64,000 bases of DNA from Bifidobacterium sp. ESL0769 (GTDB lineage: Bacteria > Actinomycetota > Actinomycetes > Actinomycetales > Bifidobacteriaceae), in NCBI RefSeq assembly GCF_029395495.1, contig NZ_CP113918.1, positions 868,001 to 932,000 of the forward strand. The letters are read 5' to 3'. Both the position numbers and the translations under genes were made by a program. Positions 15,881 to 24,781 of the stretch are shown in pieces. Position 1 is the stretch's first letter. Every line of letters begins with the position of its first letter. The notes beneath the pieces were generated by a model. The model saw only the letters and a list, made by a program, of their open reading frames with translations, searched no databases and was not told where the DNA came from.

Positions 15881-16828
15881 ATGTCTACAGATCCACGTAG
15901 CGTACTCGCGCTTGGTGGCAACGCTTTGGGGAACACACCTCAGGAACAGCTCGAGCGGGTTCGAGATACCGCCAAAGCGCTCATTGAGATGATCATGCAT
16001 GACAATGAGATTATTGTCACCCATGGCAACGGCCCACAGGTCGGCATGATTCAGAAGGCGTTTTCCGTCGCGTCCCAGACGGATCAGAAAATACCTTCGA
16101 TGCCATTGCCTGAGTGTGGGGCGATGAGCCAAGGCTACATTGGATATCATTTGCAGCAAGCACTGCAGAATGAGATCAAGCGGCGCGGCAAGCAATGGCA
16201 TGTCTCTTCGCTTGTCACGCAGATTGAAGTCGATCCCGCTGATCCGGCATTCAACAATCCGACGAAGCCTGTTGGAGCTTTCCTCACCGAAGAACAGATG
16301 AAGAAAGCGTCCCAAGAGTCGCCCGATCTGAAGTTTGTCGAGGATTCGGGCAGGGGATGGCGTCAAGTAGTCGCCTCGCCGGCCCCGTTGCGAATCGTCG
16401 AAAAGCCGTCGATTCTCAATTTGCTTGATTCCGAGTTCATAGTGATTTGCTCCGGAGGCGGAGGGGTTCCCGTTGTCAGCAATAAGGATGGCATGCTTCA
16501 GGGTGTTCCCGCCGTCATCGACAAGGACCTCGCTGCGGCCGTTTTGGCCGAGGATGTCGGCGCGCAGACGCTGTGCCTTCTGACTGCGGTCGACAGGGTG
16601 GCGATTAACTTCGGCACTCCGCAGCAGCAAGATCTTAACGATCTGACAACCGCCGAGGCCCGCAAGCTGTGCAAAGAGGGCCAGTTTGCTCCCGGTAGCA
16701 TGCTTCCCAAGGTGCTTGCGGCTATACGCTTCGCGGAATCTGGTCCGGGTAAGGTTGCCGTCATCGGTTCGTTGCAGCAAGCGGCAGCGACGCTTGCAGG
16801 TACCGCCGGGACACGCATCCACGCCTGA
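15881..16828 (+). CDS. arcC: Carbamate kinase
   Basis: A 315-residue amino-acid kinase family member of standard length, with VLALGGNALG at the N-terminus, VTHGNGPQVGM near 50 and ICSGGGGVPVV near 200. It converts carbamoyl phosphate and ADP to ammonia, carbon dioxide and ATP, giving the energy yield of deiminase pathways. The ATG at 15881 follows GGAAAGGA; an in-frame GTG at 15845 overlaps the previous gene and lacks a site. It is the last enzyme gene of the cluster. Confidence 0.95.
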   Translation: MSTDPRSVLALGGNALGNTPQEQLERVRDTAKALIEMIMHDNEIIVTHGNGPQVGMIQKAFSVASQTDQKIPSMPLPECGAMSQGYIGYHLQQALQNEIKRRGKQWHVSSLVTQIEVDPADPAFNNPTKPVGAFLTEEQMKKASQESPDLKFVEDSGRGWRQVVASPAPLRIVEKPSILNLLDSEFIVICSGGGGVPVVSNKDGMLQGVPAVIDKDLAAAVLAEDVGAQTLCLLTAVDRVAINFGTPQQQDLNDLTTAEARKLCKEGQFAPGSMLPKVLAAIRFAESGPGKVAVIGSLQQAAATLAGTAGTRIHA

Positions 16829-16857
16829 AACTGATTATATGTGGCAAGGAGAAGACT

Positions 16858-16904
16858 CACAGTGGTGATGGGTAGCGCATGGTATGCCGCCCATCACCAC
16901 TGTG
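16858..16904. repeat. Perfect 15-bp inverted repeat between arcC and the symporter
   Basis: CACAGTGGTGATGGG at 16858-16872 pairs perfectly with CCCATCACCACTGTG at 16890-16904 over a 17-base loop. Neither side ends in a T-run, so it may be a weak terminator, an RNA-processing stem or an operator. Confidence 0.5.
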
Positions 16905-17047
16905 GGTTGTATCTAGTGTCCCGGCGGAATTGAGTTGAAAGTTCTCAAAATTTTCGTGTCGTTGGGTCAATGTGTTCCTGGTGGTGTTTGTTTTATGGTT
17001 CAAATTTATAGATTTTTCATTAATCATGAGAATCGAAGGTGATTTTC

Positions 17048-18613
17048 TTGAAATCCTTGCATATATTGGATTTTATTGTTATCGGATTGTATTTCGTAGT
17101 CCTGATAGGTATAGGGCTTTGGTCGTTGCGTAAAACCAAAAATCGCGATGACTACCTCGTTGCTGGCCGCCGTTTGCACTTTCCGTTGTTCTTCGGGTGT
17201 ATGGCGGCCATGGCTGTAGGTGGTGCCGTTACCGTCGGCGGAACCGAGAAAGGCTATTCCGACGGCATCGCCGGTGCCTGGGTGGGTACTTCGCTCGGTT
17301 TGGGCCTTATAGCGCTCGGAATCTTGGTCTCCAGCAAGCTCAGTAAGCTGAGCGCATTGTCAATCAATGAAGTGATCGAACGCAACTATGGTGCCAGTGC
17401 CCGTGTTTTCGGGGCCGTTCTCACCATCATCTACACGGTTTCTCTGACAGTGGTTCAGGTGGTATCGATGGGCGCCATCGTCTCTGGCATCTTCAAGATT
17501 CCGAAAGTCTGGGCCATCATCGGTTCGGGCCTGGTCGTGGTTTTCTATACCTTCCTTGGCGGTATGTGGTCGGTGACCATGACCGATATCGTCCAATTCA
17601 TCATCAAAACGCTTGGCGTGATGATCTTGGTGCCTATTTTCGTGCTCAGCAACCCTGCTGTCGGGGGAATTGCCGGATTCGTCCAGCACATCCCTGCTAC
17701 CCATTGGAATCTGGGTGCCTACGGTTTCTCAGGAACACTTCATTGGATTCTACTTTATGTTCCCGGTCTGGTAATCGGCCAGGATATGTGGCAGCGCATC
17801 TTCACGGCCAAGACGCCGAAGATCGCACGCTGGGGCACGATTACCGCCGGCATCTATGCCATCTTCTATTCACTGGCTGCGGTCATGCTGGGAATGTTCG
17901 TGTGTGCGGCCGGATTCAAATTGAGCGATCCCTCGCTGGCATTCGAAACGGGTATCTCCGCTTTCCTGCCCACTGGTCTTGTCGGTCTATTGCTTGCAGC
18001 GGCGCTTGCCGCGGCCATGTCGGTGGCATCGGGAACGATATTGGCCTGCTCGACGGTCATTTACAATGATTTGTATCTGCGTTTCGTCAAGGGCCAGAAG
18101 AGCTCCGAAGCCTCTGCCGTTTCCGATGGTCAGGATGCCAAAAACGACGTCAAGGCGGAAGCTGCGAATGAAGAAGCCAAAAAGAATCATGGCGGCAATG
18201 ATGTGTGGATCAATCGTGGAATCGCCATCGTCGTCGGCATCGTCATTATCGCTTTGTCGTTGCTGATCAGCGATATCTTCAAGGCGCTGGATCTTGCCTA
18301 CGGTTTCCTTTCCGGCTGTGTCTTCATCCCTGTGATTTTCTCCTTCGTATTGAAGAAGATCTCCCGTTTCGCCGGTTTCGCCTCGTTGTTCGCCAGTACG
18401 GCCGCCGTGTCCGTCACCATGATCTACGGTGAGCTGACCAAGCAGACCGAGTTTGCCGTCGGTGGCAATTGGCCCATTATTTTCGGAATTTCGGTAGGCC
18501 TTATCGTCTATCTCTTGGTGACGGCGCTTGACAAGCATAAGGTGACTCCGAACGTATCGGCGGATGAAGTGGAACCTGCAAAGGATGCCGTAGCCGTCGC
18601 AGATGCCTCGTGA
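17048..18613 (+). CDS. Sodium/solute symporter (SSS family)
   Basis: A 521-residue membrane protein opening DFIVIGLYFVVLIGIGLWS, with the family's DDYLVAGRR motif after the first helix and about 13 hydrophobic segments. A hydrophilic loop of about 40 residues (KGQKSSEASAVSDGQDAK and on) splits helices near residue 350. SSS proteins import sugars, amino acids or carboxylates with sodium. The start is taken as the TTG at 17048, seven bases after GAAGGT; a GTG at 17039 overlaps that site. It may supply the substrate of the cluster, though the palindrome before it suggests a separate transcript. Confidence 0.8.
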   Translation: MKSLHILDFIVIGLYFVVLIGIGLWSLRKTKNRDDYLVAGRRLHFPLFFGCMAAMAVGGAVTVGGTEKGYSDGIAGAWVGTSLGLGLIALGILVSSKLSKLSALSINEVIERNYGASARVFGAVLTIIYTVSLTVVQVVSMGAIVSGIFKIPKVWAIIGSGLVVVFYTFLGGMWSVTMTDIVQFIIKTLGVMILVPIFVLSNPAVGGIAGFVQHIPATHWNLGAYGFSGTLHWILLYVPGLVIGQDMWQRIFTAKTPKIARWGTITAGIYAIFYSLAAVMLGMFVCAAGFKLSDPSLAFETGISAFLPTGLVGLLLAAALAAAMSVASGTILACSTVIYNDLYLRFVKGQKSSEASAVSDGQDAKNDVKAEAANEEAKKNHGGNDVWINRGIAIVVGIVIIALSLLISDIFKALDLAYGFLSGCVFIPVIFSFVLKKISRFAGFASLFASTAAVSVTMIYGELTKQTEFAVGGNWPIIFGISVGLIVYLLVTALDKHKVTPNVSADEVEPAKDAVAVADAS

Positions 18614-18800
18614 AGTCTAAAAAGCTGCGGGCTGGTCGCGTTTTCAGACCGACACCGCAGCTGGCGCAATCAGATGATTGATTATAGCTGTCCGCGAACG
18701 TATACGGCGGTGTGATAATTGTTTGATGCGCGGTCAGTGAAGAAGCGGATGGCGCATGAGGCAGGCGCACAAGGCGCCATTCGTGAAAGGTTTGACGAGT

Positions 18801-19496
18801 ATGTCACAGATACAACAACAGCGGAAAGTCATTGTTCTGGGCGGACACGGGAAGGTGGCGTTGCTTGCCGAGCCGAAGCTTAAGGAAGCCGGTTTCAACG
18901 TCGATGCGGTGATCCGCAACCCGGCGCAGTCCGACGACGTGCGCAAGGCCGGCGCGAACCCGGTGGTCTTCGATATGGAACATGCCAACGTCGACAGCTT
19001 TGCTGGTCTGTTCGAAGGCGCCGTTGCCGTCGTGTTCTCGGCAGGTGCCGGCGGTGGGGATGACGTTCGTACCCATGCCGTCGATTATCAGGCAGCGGTC
19101 AACGCGATTGATGCGGCCGAAAAGGTGGGTGTGCGCCGCTTTGTCATGGTTTCGTATGATACGGCTGACCGCGATCCGCAGGAGATGGGCTGGCCTGACT
19201 CGTTCATCACGTATGCACAGTCTAAGCACGATGCTGACGCCCACTTGCGTGATTCCTCGCTTGAATATACGATTCTCGGCCCCGGCCTGCTTACGCTTGA
19301 GCCGGAAACCGACAAGATTGTCTTGACCGATGACCATACGATGATTGACGGCAAGCCGGCAACCAGCGAGCAAAGTGCGACCTCGCGCGGCAACGTCGCG
19401 GCGGTCATCGCCCGCGTGCTCGGTGCCGATGTCGCCAAGCGTAAGACCATCGATTTCTACGACGGTGACAAGCCGATCGACGAGGTTCTGGTCTGA
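18801..19496 (+). CDS. NAD(P)-binding Rossmann-fold protein (NmrA/atypical SDR)
   Basis: A 231-residue protein with the dinucleotide motif VLGGHGKVALL at its N-terminus, a VVFSAGAGGG strand-turn near 80 and FITYAQSKHDAD near 145, the YxxxK-like segment of atypical short-chain reductases. Family members are oxidoreductases or NAD(P)H sensors; no substrate can be named. The ATG at 18801 has GAAAGG ten bases before it; earlier in-frame starts lack a site. It is a single gene closed by a strong terminator. Confidence 0.8.
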   Translation: MSQIQQQRKVIVLGGHGKVALLAEPKLKEAGFNVDAVIRNPAQSDDVRKAGANPVVFDMEHANVDSFAGLFEGAVAVVFSAGAGGGDDVRTHAVDYQAAVNAIDAAEKVGVRRFVMVSYDTADRDPQEMGWPDSFITYAQSKHDADAHLRDSSLEYTILGPGLLTLEPETDKIVLTDDHTMIDGKPATSEQSATSRGNVAAVIARVLGADVAKRKTIDFYDGDKPIDEVLV

Positions 19497-19526
19497 AGTT
19501 CAGATCGAAATCTGATTCTGACATAT

Positions 19527-19566
19527 TGCCGCTCCCGAAAGCACAGGCTTCGGAAGCGGCATTTTT
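19527..19566 (+). terminator. Rho-independent terminator
   Basis: TGCCGCTCCCGAA at 19527-19539 pairs with TTCGGAAGCGGCA at 19549-19561, with one mismatch, followed by TTTTT. Confidence 0.85.
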
Positions 19567-19649
19567 ATGCCAGCGCTGTATGGTTAGATAGACTATTGAG
19601 AGATATACAAACATGTTGAGAGATGTACAAATATAAAGAAAGGCCCCCG

Positions 19650-19859
19650 ATGGAGCAGAAACAGTACGTATGTGTCAAGTGCGGCTGCCAGCACTACACC
19701 TCCGATCAATTCCAAGCGACCGGCGGTGAATTCGCCAAGCTGTTCAACGTACAGAACAAGAAATTCATTACCGTCAGCTGCACCCAGTGCGGCTACACCG
19801 AGCTCTATCGTGCCGAAACCGACGCCGGCATGAACATTCTTGATTTCCTGATGAGCTGA
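19650..19859 (+). CDS. Small zinc-ribbon protein
   Basis: A 69-residue protein with two zinc-binding pairs, CVKCGC at the N-terminus and CTQCGY near residue 45, separated by a helix-like segment (EFAKLFNVQNKKF). It matches the predicted nucleic-acid-binding zinc-ribbon family DUF2082 and is close to its usual length. AAAGAAAGG precedes the ATG at 19650. The function is not known. Confidence 0.75.
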   Translation: MEQKQYVCVKCGCQHYTSDQFQATGGEFAKLFNVQNKKFITVSCTQCGYTELYRAETDAGMNILDFLMS

Positions 19860-19925
19860 TGTCTGTTGTTCTGACCTTATTTGCGTTACGCTTTAGGTAG
19901 TTGTCAAGCCAAAGGGGCGGAAGAT

Positions 19926-20282
19926 ATGACGATTGCGTTGAAGCGGGTTTATGAGGTGGCCGAGGATTCGGATGGCTATCGTGTGTTGGTCGACCGGCTT
20001 TGGCCTCGCGGCATTTCCAAGGTGAACGCGAAGCTCGACTTGTGGCTCAAGGAGATCGGCCCGACCACGCAGCTGCGTAAGTGGTTCGGTCACGACCCCG
20101 CCAAATTCGATGAGTTCGCCGATAAATACCGCAAGGAACTGGACAATAACACGGAAACGGTCGACAAGCTGGTTGCGATATGCCGCGACCAGCCGAAAGT
20201 CACTCTGCTATACGGCGCCAAGGACCCGGCGCACAATCAGGCAGTGGTTTTGAAAGATTATCTCGCCAGGAAACTTTCATAA
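19926..20282 (+). CDS. DUF488 family protein (YeaO-like)
   Basis: A 118-residue protein with the family core RVLVDRLWPRGISK near residue 20 and a C-terminal KVTLLYGAKDPAHNQAVVL, both conserved in YeaO-type DUF488 proteins, which are of uncharacterised function. GGGGCGGA precedes the ATG. Unlikely to be longer: the in-frame TTG at 19881 has no site. Confidence 0.85.
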   Translation: MTIALKRVYEVAEDSDGYRVLVDRLWPRGISKVNAKLDLWLKEIGPTTQLRKWFGHDPAKFDEFADKYRKELDNNTETVDKLVAICRDQPKVTLLYGAKDPAHNQAVVLKDYLARKLS

Positions 20283-20480
20283 ATGATTTTCACGTTCTCG
20301 CAAAATCGCTTGACCGACGGCTTTCGTAAAGCAATGCGTTCTGTTGTCAAATGCTGTTATTGCGAAATGACGAAAGATAATCGGTCGTATATCAGAAAAG
20401 TTCGGTTTCGGACATCCCAAAGTCAGGAATTTCATAGAAAAAATCCTTATTTAGGCCGTGTAAAGCCGTTTGTATAGCGT

Positions 20481-20918
20481 ATGATAATAGTTATGGCGAC
20501 AGTGACGTTATCAATACCGAGGGCACACAAGCGTGAGCGTGCCATTTCCGACTACTTCAACATGTGGGTGACGCGCGATTTCGATAAACTCGACGCGATT
20601 TTCGCTCCGGATTGTGTCTACGAGGAATCCAACGGGCATATCTACGAAAACCGCAACCAGATTCATCATTGGATCGAGGACGCGATGGAGCGTCAGACGA
20701 TACTGACGTGGAAAGTCAGCTATTTTACGCACGCACGCGGTCGTGAGGGCCAGCCGTCGATCACCGTTTTCTGGACGCTTGCAGGGCAGGAGCGCGAGGG
20801 CGAGTCCTATGATTATGACGGGGTTTCGGTCATTGAGTTCAATCGCCAGAACAAGATCAAGCGTGTCCGCGAGTTCACGGCCACACGTCGCCGTGACTAC
20901 CCGTACAAGGGCGAGTAA
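20481..20918 (+). CDS. SnoaL/NTF2-like fold protein
   Basis: About 145 residues with the SnoaL/NTF2 pattern: a first helix with ISDYFNMWVTRDFDKL, then IFAPDCVYEESNGHIYENRNQIHHWI, then paired strands (ITVFWTLAGQ, YDGVSVIEFNRQNKI). These cone-shaped folds act as isomerases, hydrolases or binding proteins; nothing narrows the role here. Two starts are possible (20481 and 20493), neither with a good site. Next to the DUF488 gene but 200 bases away. Confidence 0.75.
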   Translation: MIIVMATVTLSIPRAHKRERAISDYFNMWVTRDFDKLDAIFAPDCVYEESNGHIYENRNQIHHWIEDAMERQTILTWKVSYFTHARGREGQPSITVFWTLAGQEREGESYDYDGVSVIEFNRQNKIKRVREFTATRRRDYPYKGE

Positions 20919-20963
20919 AACAGTAGATTTTATTTAAATGTAACAAAACGGGGATTTCCAAAA

Positions 20964-20984
20964 CTTGAGTCGAGGAGACTCAAG
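20964..20984 (+). promoter_or_regulatory. HAIR operator (HspR-binding inverted repeat)
   Basis: CTTGAGT-N7-ACTCAAG, an exact match to the actinobacterial HAIR consensus, within a larger inverted repeat AAAACTTGAGTC/GACTCAAGTTTT. HspR represses heat-shock genes such as dnaK, clpB and hsp20 through this site. It lies 170 bases before the Hsp20 start, so the gene should be HspR-controlled. Confidence 0.9.
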
Positions 20985-21153
20985 TTTTGTTCACTGCAGG
21001 TTAAATTCGGGAAGCCGCAGCGGGAATATCGGTTGGACTAAGTGACAAGATAAAGACTTGGAGCCGTGAGGTTCCGGAGCCTCTCGTCACCCGGCTGGCC
21101 GGCTTCCGGCCGCGGACGTCATGGCTTGCCTCCAATACTTAGGAGTATTGATT

Positions 21154-21609
21154 ATGGCTATGTTTCCGGCTTTGATGCATGATGCGTTCTCTGATATGTT
21201 CGACGATCCGTTCTTCGCCGGTTGGGGTGATTCGAGCTCCCGCATGGGCAACCCGATCTCTTCGGCCAACATGATGAAGACCGATGTTCGCGAGACCGAT
21301 AAGGCCTACGACGTCTCCATCGATATGCCCGGCTTCAACAAGGACGATATCGCCCTTGAGCTGCACGACGGTTATCTGACCGTCTCCGCCAAGCGTGACG
21401 AGAACCATGACGAGAAGAACGATGAAGGCAAGTGGCTGCGTCGCGAACGTTACGCCGGCACCTGCTCGCGTAGCTTCTACGTCGGCGACGAGGTCAAGGA
21501 ATCTGACATTCACGCCGCCTACAAGGACGGCACGCTGAGCCTCGAAATTGCCAAGGTTCAGCCGCAGCCGAAGGTCGAGGCCAAGCATCAGATTGCCATT
21601 GAGGGCTGA
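21154..21609 (+). CDS. Small heat-shock protein (Hsp20/alpha-crystallin)
   Basis: A 151-residue chaperone with the alpha-crystallin domain from about residue 40: KTDVRETDKAYDVSIDMPGF, then LELHDGYLTVSAKRD, ending with AAYKDGTLSLEIAK, which holds the conserved A-x-x-x-n-G-x-L motif. It holds denatured proteins for refolding by DnaK. The ATG at 21154 has TTAGGAG upstream. A HAIR operator lies 170 bases upstream, so heat-induced release of HspR should switch it on. Confidence 0.95.
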   Translation: MAMFPALMHDAFSDMFDDPFFAGWGDSSSRMGNPISSANMMKTDVRETDKAYDVSIDMPGFNKDDIALELHDGYLTVSAKRDENHDEKNDEGKWLRRERYAGTCSRSFYVGDEVKESDIHAAYKDGTLSLEIAKVQPQPKVEAKHQIAIEG

Positions 21610-21644
21610 TTTGCCGATAGGTCGTTTTGACCGATAAAACGCGC

Positions 21645-21690
21645 AGGCCGTTTGGTTGGGAATACCAATCAGACGGCCTTTTCGTTTTGT
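21645..21690 (+). terminator. Rho-independent terminator after hsp20
   Basis: AGGCCGTTTGGTT pairs with the complementary segment ending in ACGGCCT, with one mismatch, then TTTTCGTTTTG. Confidence 0.85.
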
Positions 21691-21780
21691 GTAAATGGGG
21701 GAAATAGCTATATGTGCTGAGGGCGGTCAATTCGGCGATTGTGAGATGCTTATGCCAATTGTTACTTCTTTGGCGTCCTG

Positions 21781-21880
21781 TTTCTTGCATTTGCGTCACG
21801 AAATGCAAGAAATGCGTCGCTGGGATTGTTTTCATCGTCCCATTTCTTGCATATGGTTACGAAAAGTAAGAAATGGGACG
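21781..21880. repeat. Two related palindromes in tandem
   Basis: The first palindrome is TTTCTTGCATTT (21781-21792) with AAATGCAAGAAA (21801-21812). The second is CGTCCCATTTCTT (21836-21848) with AAGAAATGGGACG (21868-21880). Both units begin TTTCTTGCAT and end AAGAAATG with a central T(C)ACGAAA, so one looks like a diverged copy of the other. They lie past the stop of the minus-strand lipoprotein gene. Confidence 0.6.
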
Positions 21881-21945
21881 CCGGACCCACCTTACGTGGT
21901 GGCAACCAACCTCCGGTTCCGTTTTCGCCCCTGAATTTTCCTGTA

Positions 21946-23604
21946 TTACTTCGTGATCTTCTCGTATTCGGGAAGGCCCATATAGTTGAAATCGACCTTG
22001 ACGTTTTTGGTGCTGCCGGCGGCCACGTTCGCGTACCACAAAGGAATCACTGGCAAGTCGCGCAGCAGCGTCTCTTCGGCCTGCTGATAAGTTGAAATCG
22101 AGTCTGACAGCGAAGGTTGCGCTGCCGCCTTGTCGATCAAAGAGTCGAATTCCGCACTCCTGTAATCGCCGTTGTTGAGCCCCTTCCCGTCAGCCGCCGA
22201 AGAATCGTAGGCCTGCACAAGGTAGCCTTCCGGATGCGGGTAATCCGATTGCAGCCCTTGCACGAAAGCCGCGTTGATGGTCCGGTTGTGCACCGCCCCG
22301 CTGAATTCCTTCTGCGTGGGCAGCGCATAAGGTGCGGCGTCAATCGAAAGCGAGTTCTTGATCGAGTTGACGATGGCCTCCACCCAGGGCTTGAACCCGC
22401 TGTCGGCGCTGTAGGCCAGACGGAACTGCCCGTCGAAGGGAGCAATGGCATCGGCCTTTTTCCACAGTTCCCGCGCCTTCTTCGGGTTGTAGCCGATGAC
22501 GTCGGCGCCGACGAGTTTGGTGGAGTAGCCCGCAATGGTGGGGGCTGTGAAGTCCGTGGCCATCTTGGCCGTGCCGTGCAGCACTTTGGTGGTGATGTCT
22601 TTGCGGTCGATGGAAAGCGAAATCGCCTCGCGCCGCAAGCGGCCTTCCTCGCCGCTGAAATGCTTGAGATTCTGGGGGATGGTGAAGGATTTGAAGGCCG
22701 GACCGGGCTTGACGTAAGGGGTGACGTCCTTGTCCGAACGGAACGTGGTCAGCGCCGAGTTGGGGATGGCGTCGAGCACGTCGAGATTGCCGCCTTCGAG
22801 ATCCGAATACGCCGAATCGACGTTCGTGTAAAGCTTGAAGGTAAGCCCTGAATTTGCTGGTTTGCGAGGGCCTTTGTAGGTCTTGCTCGGTGTCAGCCGT
22901 ATCTCCCGGTCGTGGGTCCAGGATGTGAGTTTGTATGGCCCGTTGCCCACTGGATGCTCACCGAACGCCTTGATATCGGCGAATGCGCTCGAAGGCATTG
23001 GCAGGAACGCCACATCGCCGACCTTGTAGTTGAACGACGAATCGTGGCCGTTGATATCGACCTTGAGCGTGTTGTCGTCCACGGCGTGCAGACCGGAAAG
23101 CTGCGCCTTCGGGTCGCCTTTCTCGTTCTGCAGCGCGTCGTAGCCCGCGATGGTCGAGAAGATGGAGGCTCCCATCATGCCATTGGCGGCGTTGGCGGCG
23201 AACGACCAGGATTTTGCGTAGGTTTCGGCGGTGATGCGCTCGCCATTGGAGAAGGTGAGTCCTGGCTTCAAAGTGATGGTGTATTGCGAGGCGTCGGCGT
23301 TGGAGGTGATGGATTGTGCCCCGGCGTTGACGAGTTTGCCGTCCTTGCCGAACGTGACCAGCCCTTCGAACAGTTGGGTGACGACCTTCCAACCCGCGGT
23401 GTCGTCGGTGTTGGAGGGGACAAGGCCCACTGCGGGCTCGACGTTGTTGACCACCACCGGTTGCTGTGACGCGGAGCCTGTTGAGGAAGCGTCGCCCTGC
23501 CTCGTCCCACCTGTCGATCCGCCGCAACCGGCCAAGGCCATGGAGACGCTGAGAGTCAGTGCCAAGCCTGCGATGGCGGTGTTGATGGTGTTTCGAGTGG
23601 ACAT
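21946..23604 (-). CDS. Peptide/nickel-type ABC transporter substrate-binding lipoprotein
   Basis: A 552-residue family-5 extracellular solute-binding protein. The lipoprotein signal is at 1-26 with lipobox LAGC, then GGS, followed by a Ser-rich linker. The domain shows the VEPAVGLVPSNTDDTAGWKVVTQLFE start, KPGLTFSNGERITAETYAKSW near 115 and LPVIPLWY at the C-terminus, as in OppA/DppA. It captures peptides for an ABC importer, but no permease or ATPase genes are adjacent, so it may serve a transporter elsewhere. AAAAGGTCG precedes the start. Confidence 0.92.
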   Translation of the reverse strand: MSTRNTINTAIAGLALTLSVSMALAGCGGSTGGTRQGDASSTGSASQQPVVVNNVEPAVGLVPSNTDDTAGWKVVTQLFEGLVTFGKDGKLVNAGAQSITSNADASQYTITLKPGLTFSNGERITAETYAKSWSFAANAANGMMGASIFSTIAGYDALQNEKGDPKAQLSGLHAVDDNTLKVDINGHDSSFNYKVGDVAFLPMPSSAFADIKAFGEHPVGNGPYKLTSWTHDREIRLTPSKTYKGPRKPANSGLTFKLYTNVDSAYSDLEGGNLDVLDAIPNSALTTFRSDKDVTPYVKPGPAFKSFTIPQNLKHFSGEEGRLRREAISLSIDRKDITTKVLHGTAKMATDFTAPTIAGYSTKLVGADVIGYNPKKARELWKKADAIAPFDGQFRLAYSADSGFKPWVEAIVNSIKNSLSIDAAPYALPTQKEFSGAVHNRTINAAFVQGLQSDYPHPEGYLVQAYDSSAADGKGLNNGDYRSAEFDSLIDKAAAQPSLSDSISTYQQAEETLLRDLPVIPLWYANVAAGSTKNVKVDFNYMGLPEYEKITK

Positions 23605-23937
23605 GTGGGCGACCTTTTCTCGCTGGGGTTTATACAGCTTTGAGTTGTGCTATCCACCATATCGGCCCCATCCCCGTTAGCGAGGTGTTTGAAACATAAA
23701 TTTGGCGGATAGGTGAACGTGAGATTATCGGCGTTGTTTATGACATCTTATCAAAGCTTGCTAGACAGTGCCGGTCGTGATAATGGAATAATATTTGGTA
23801 CTTTTGGAAAATATCGCCAGGTTTGGCGTGGTTGCGGCCAGCGTTGCTGCAATCGGGAAGAACGTGGGATTATGATTGGTACCAGTATTTATTGATGAGG
23901 CATATACGGGAATATATGTAGGAATAGAGGTGGGCAT
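23605..23937. other. Divergent intergenic region, lipoprotein / histidine phosphatase
   Basis: About 330 bases that must hold the promoters of both genes. It contains the GGTACCAGTAT motif at 23878-23888 also found near 12263. No gene was seen. Confidence 0.35.
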
Positions 23938-24750
23938 ATGGGTATGCCATTGGATTTGTATGTGATTCGACATGGTGAGTCGGAGGCGAACGTCATCGTC
24001 AAGGCCGGGGAGCACGGCGATAATTCGCTTTATACGCAGGACAACGTCACTGTCCCGGACCGCTCGTGGAGGCTGACGGCGACGGGGCGCAAGCAGGCCT
24101 ATTGTATCGGCCGCTGGCTGGTCGAGCAGCAGCAGCTTTTTGATCGCTACTTGGTTTCTCCTTACGTTCGTACCCGCGAGACCGCGGCGACCATGGCATT
24201 GCCCAAGGCCAAGTGGGAGGAGACCCGCGTGTTGCGCGAACGTTCGTGGGGCGAGATCAGCACGGTGACCCAGGACGTGTTCAAGAACAACTACGAACGC
24301 AACTGGATGTTCAAGAAGACGGATCCGCTCTACTGGCGTCCGCCGGCCGGCGAATCCCTTGCCGACGTCGCCGAAAACCGCGTCCATAACCTGCTGACGT
24401 CGCTGAACCGCCGCGCCGAAGCCCAGTCCGTCATCGTGGTGACCCACGGTGATTTCATGCTTTCGCTGATGCTCACCCTCGAAGACCTTTCCGACGAAGA
24501 GTTCCTGCGCCGCGCTGACAGCGACAATTGGAAGATCACCAACTGCACCTGCCTGCACTATTCGCGCCGCGACCCCCACACCGGCCGCACCGACGAGCGC
24601 ATCCGTTTCGAGCAGACCGCGCGCCCGGTCTACGATAAGGACACCGGCCGTTGGACGATCAAGGTCGACCCGTGGCGCGAGTTCCAGCGTCCCCTCCTCT
24701 CCAACGGTGACCTCGTAGACGTCGTCCAATCGGTAACCCCTCATCTATAA
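23938..24750 (+). CDS. Histidine phosphatase family protein
   Basis: A 270-residue phosphoglycerate-mutase-like protein. The phosphate-accepting His sits in VIRHGESEAN near residue 10, Arg in VSPYVRTRETA near 78, and the second catalytic His in VIVVTHGDFMLS near 180. Larger than small PhoE-like phosphatases, and the substrate is unknown. GAGGTGGGC precedes the ATG. Single gene. Confidence 0.88.
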   Translation: MGMPLDLYVIRHGESEANVIVKAGEHGDNSLYTQDNVTVPDRSWRLTATGRKQAYCIGRWLVEQQQLFDRYLVSPYVRTRETAATMALPKAKWEETRVLRERSWGEISTVTQDVFKNNYERNWMFKKTDPLYWRPPAGESLADVAENRVHNLLTSLNRRAEAQSVIVVTHGDFMLSLMLTLEDLSDEEFLRRADSDNWKITNCTCLHYSRRDPHTGRTDERIRFEQTARPVYDKDTGRWTIKVDPWREFQRPLLSNGDLVDVVQSVTPHL

Positions 24751-24781
24751 GTCGTTTCCTCAACAGTGAGAATGTGTTGAG

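Noticed and set aside
20283..20477. 64-residue ORF between the DUF488 and SnoaL-like genes
   Set aside because: It abuts the previous stop but has no ribosome site and no recognisable features; basic composition suggests chance.
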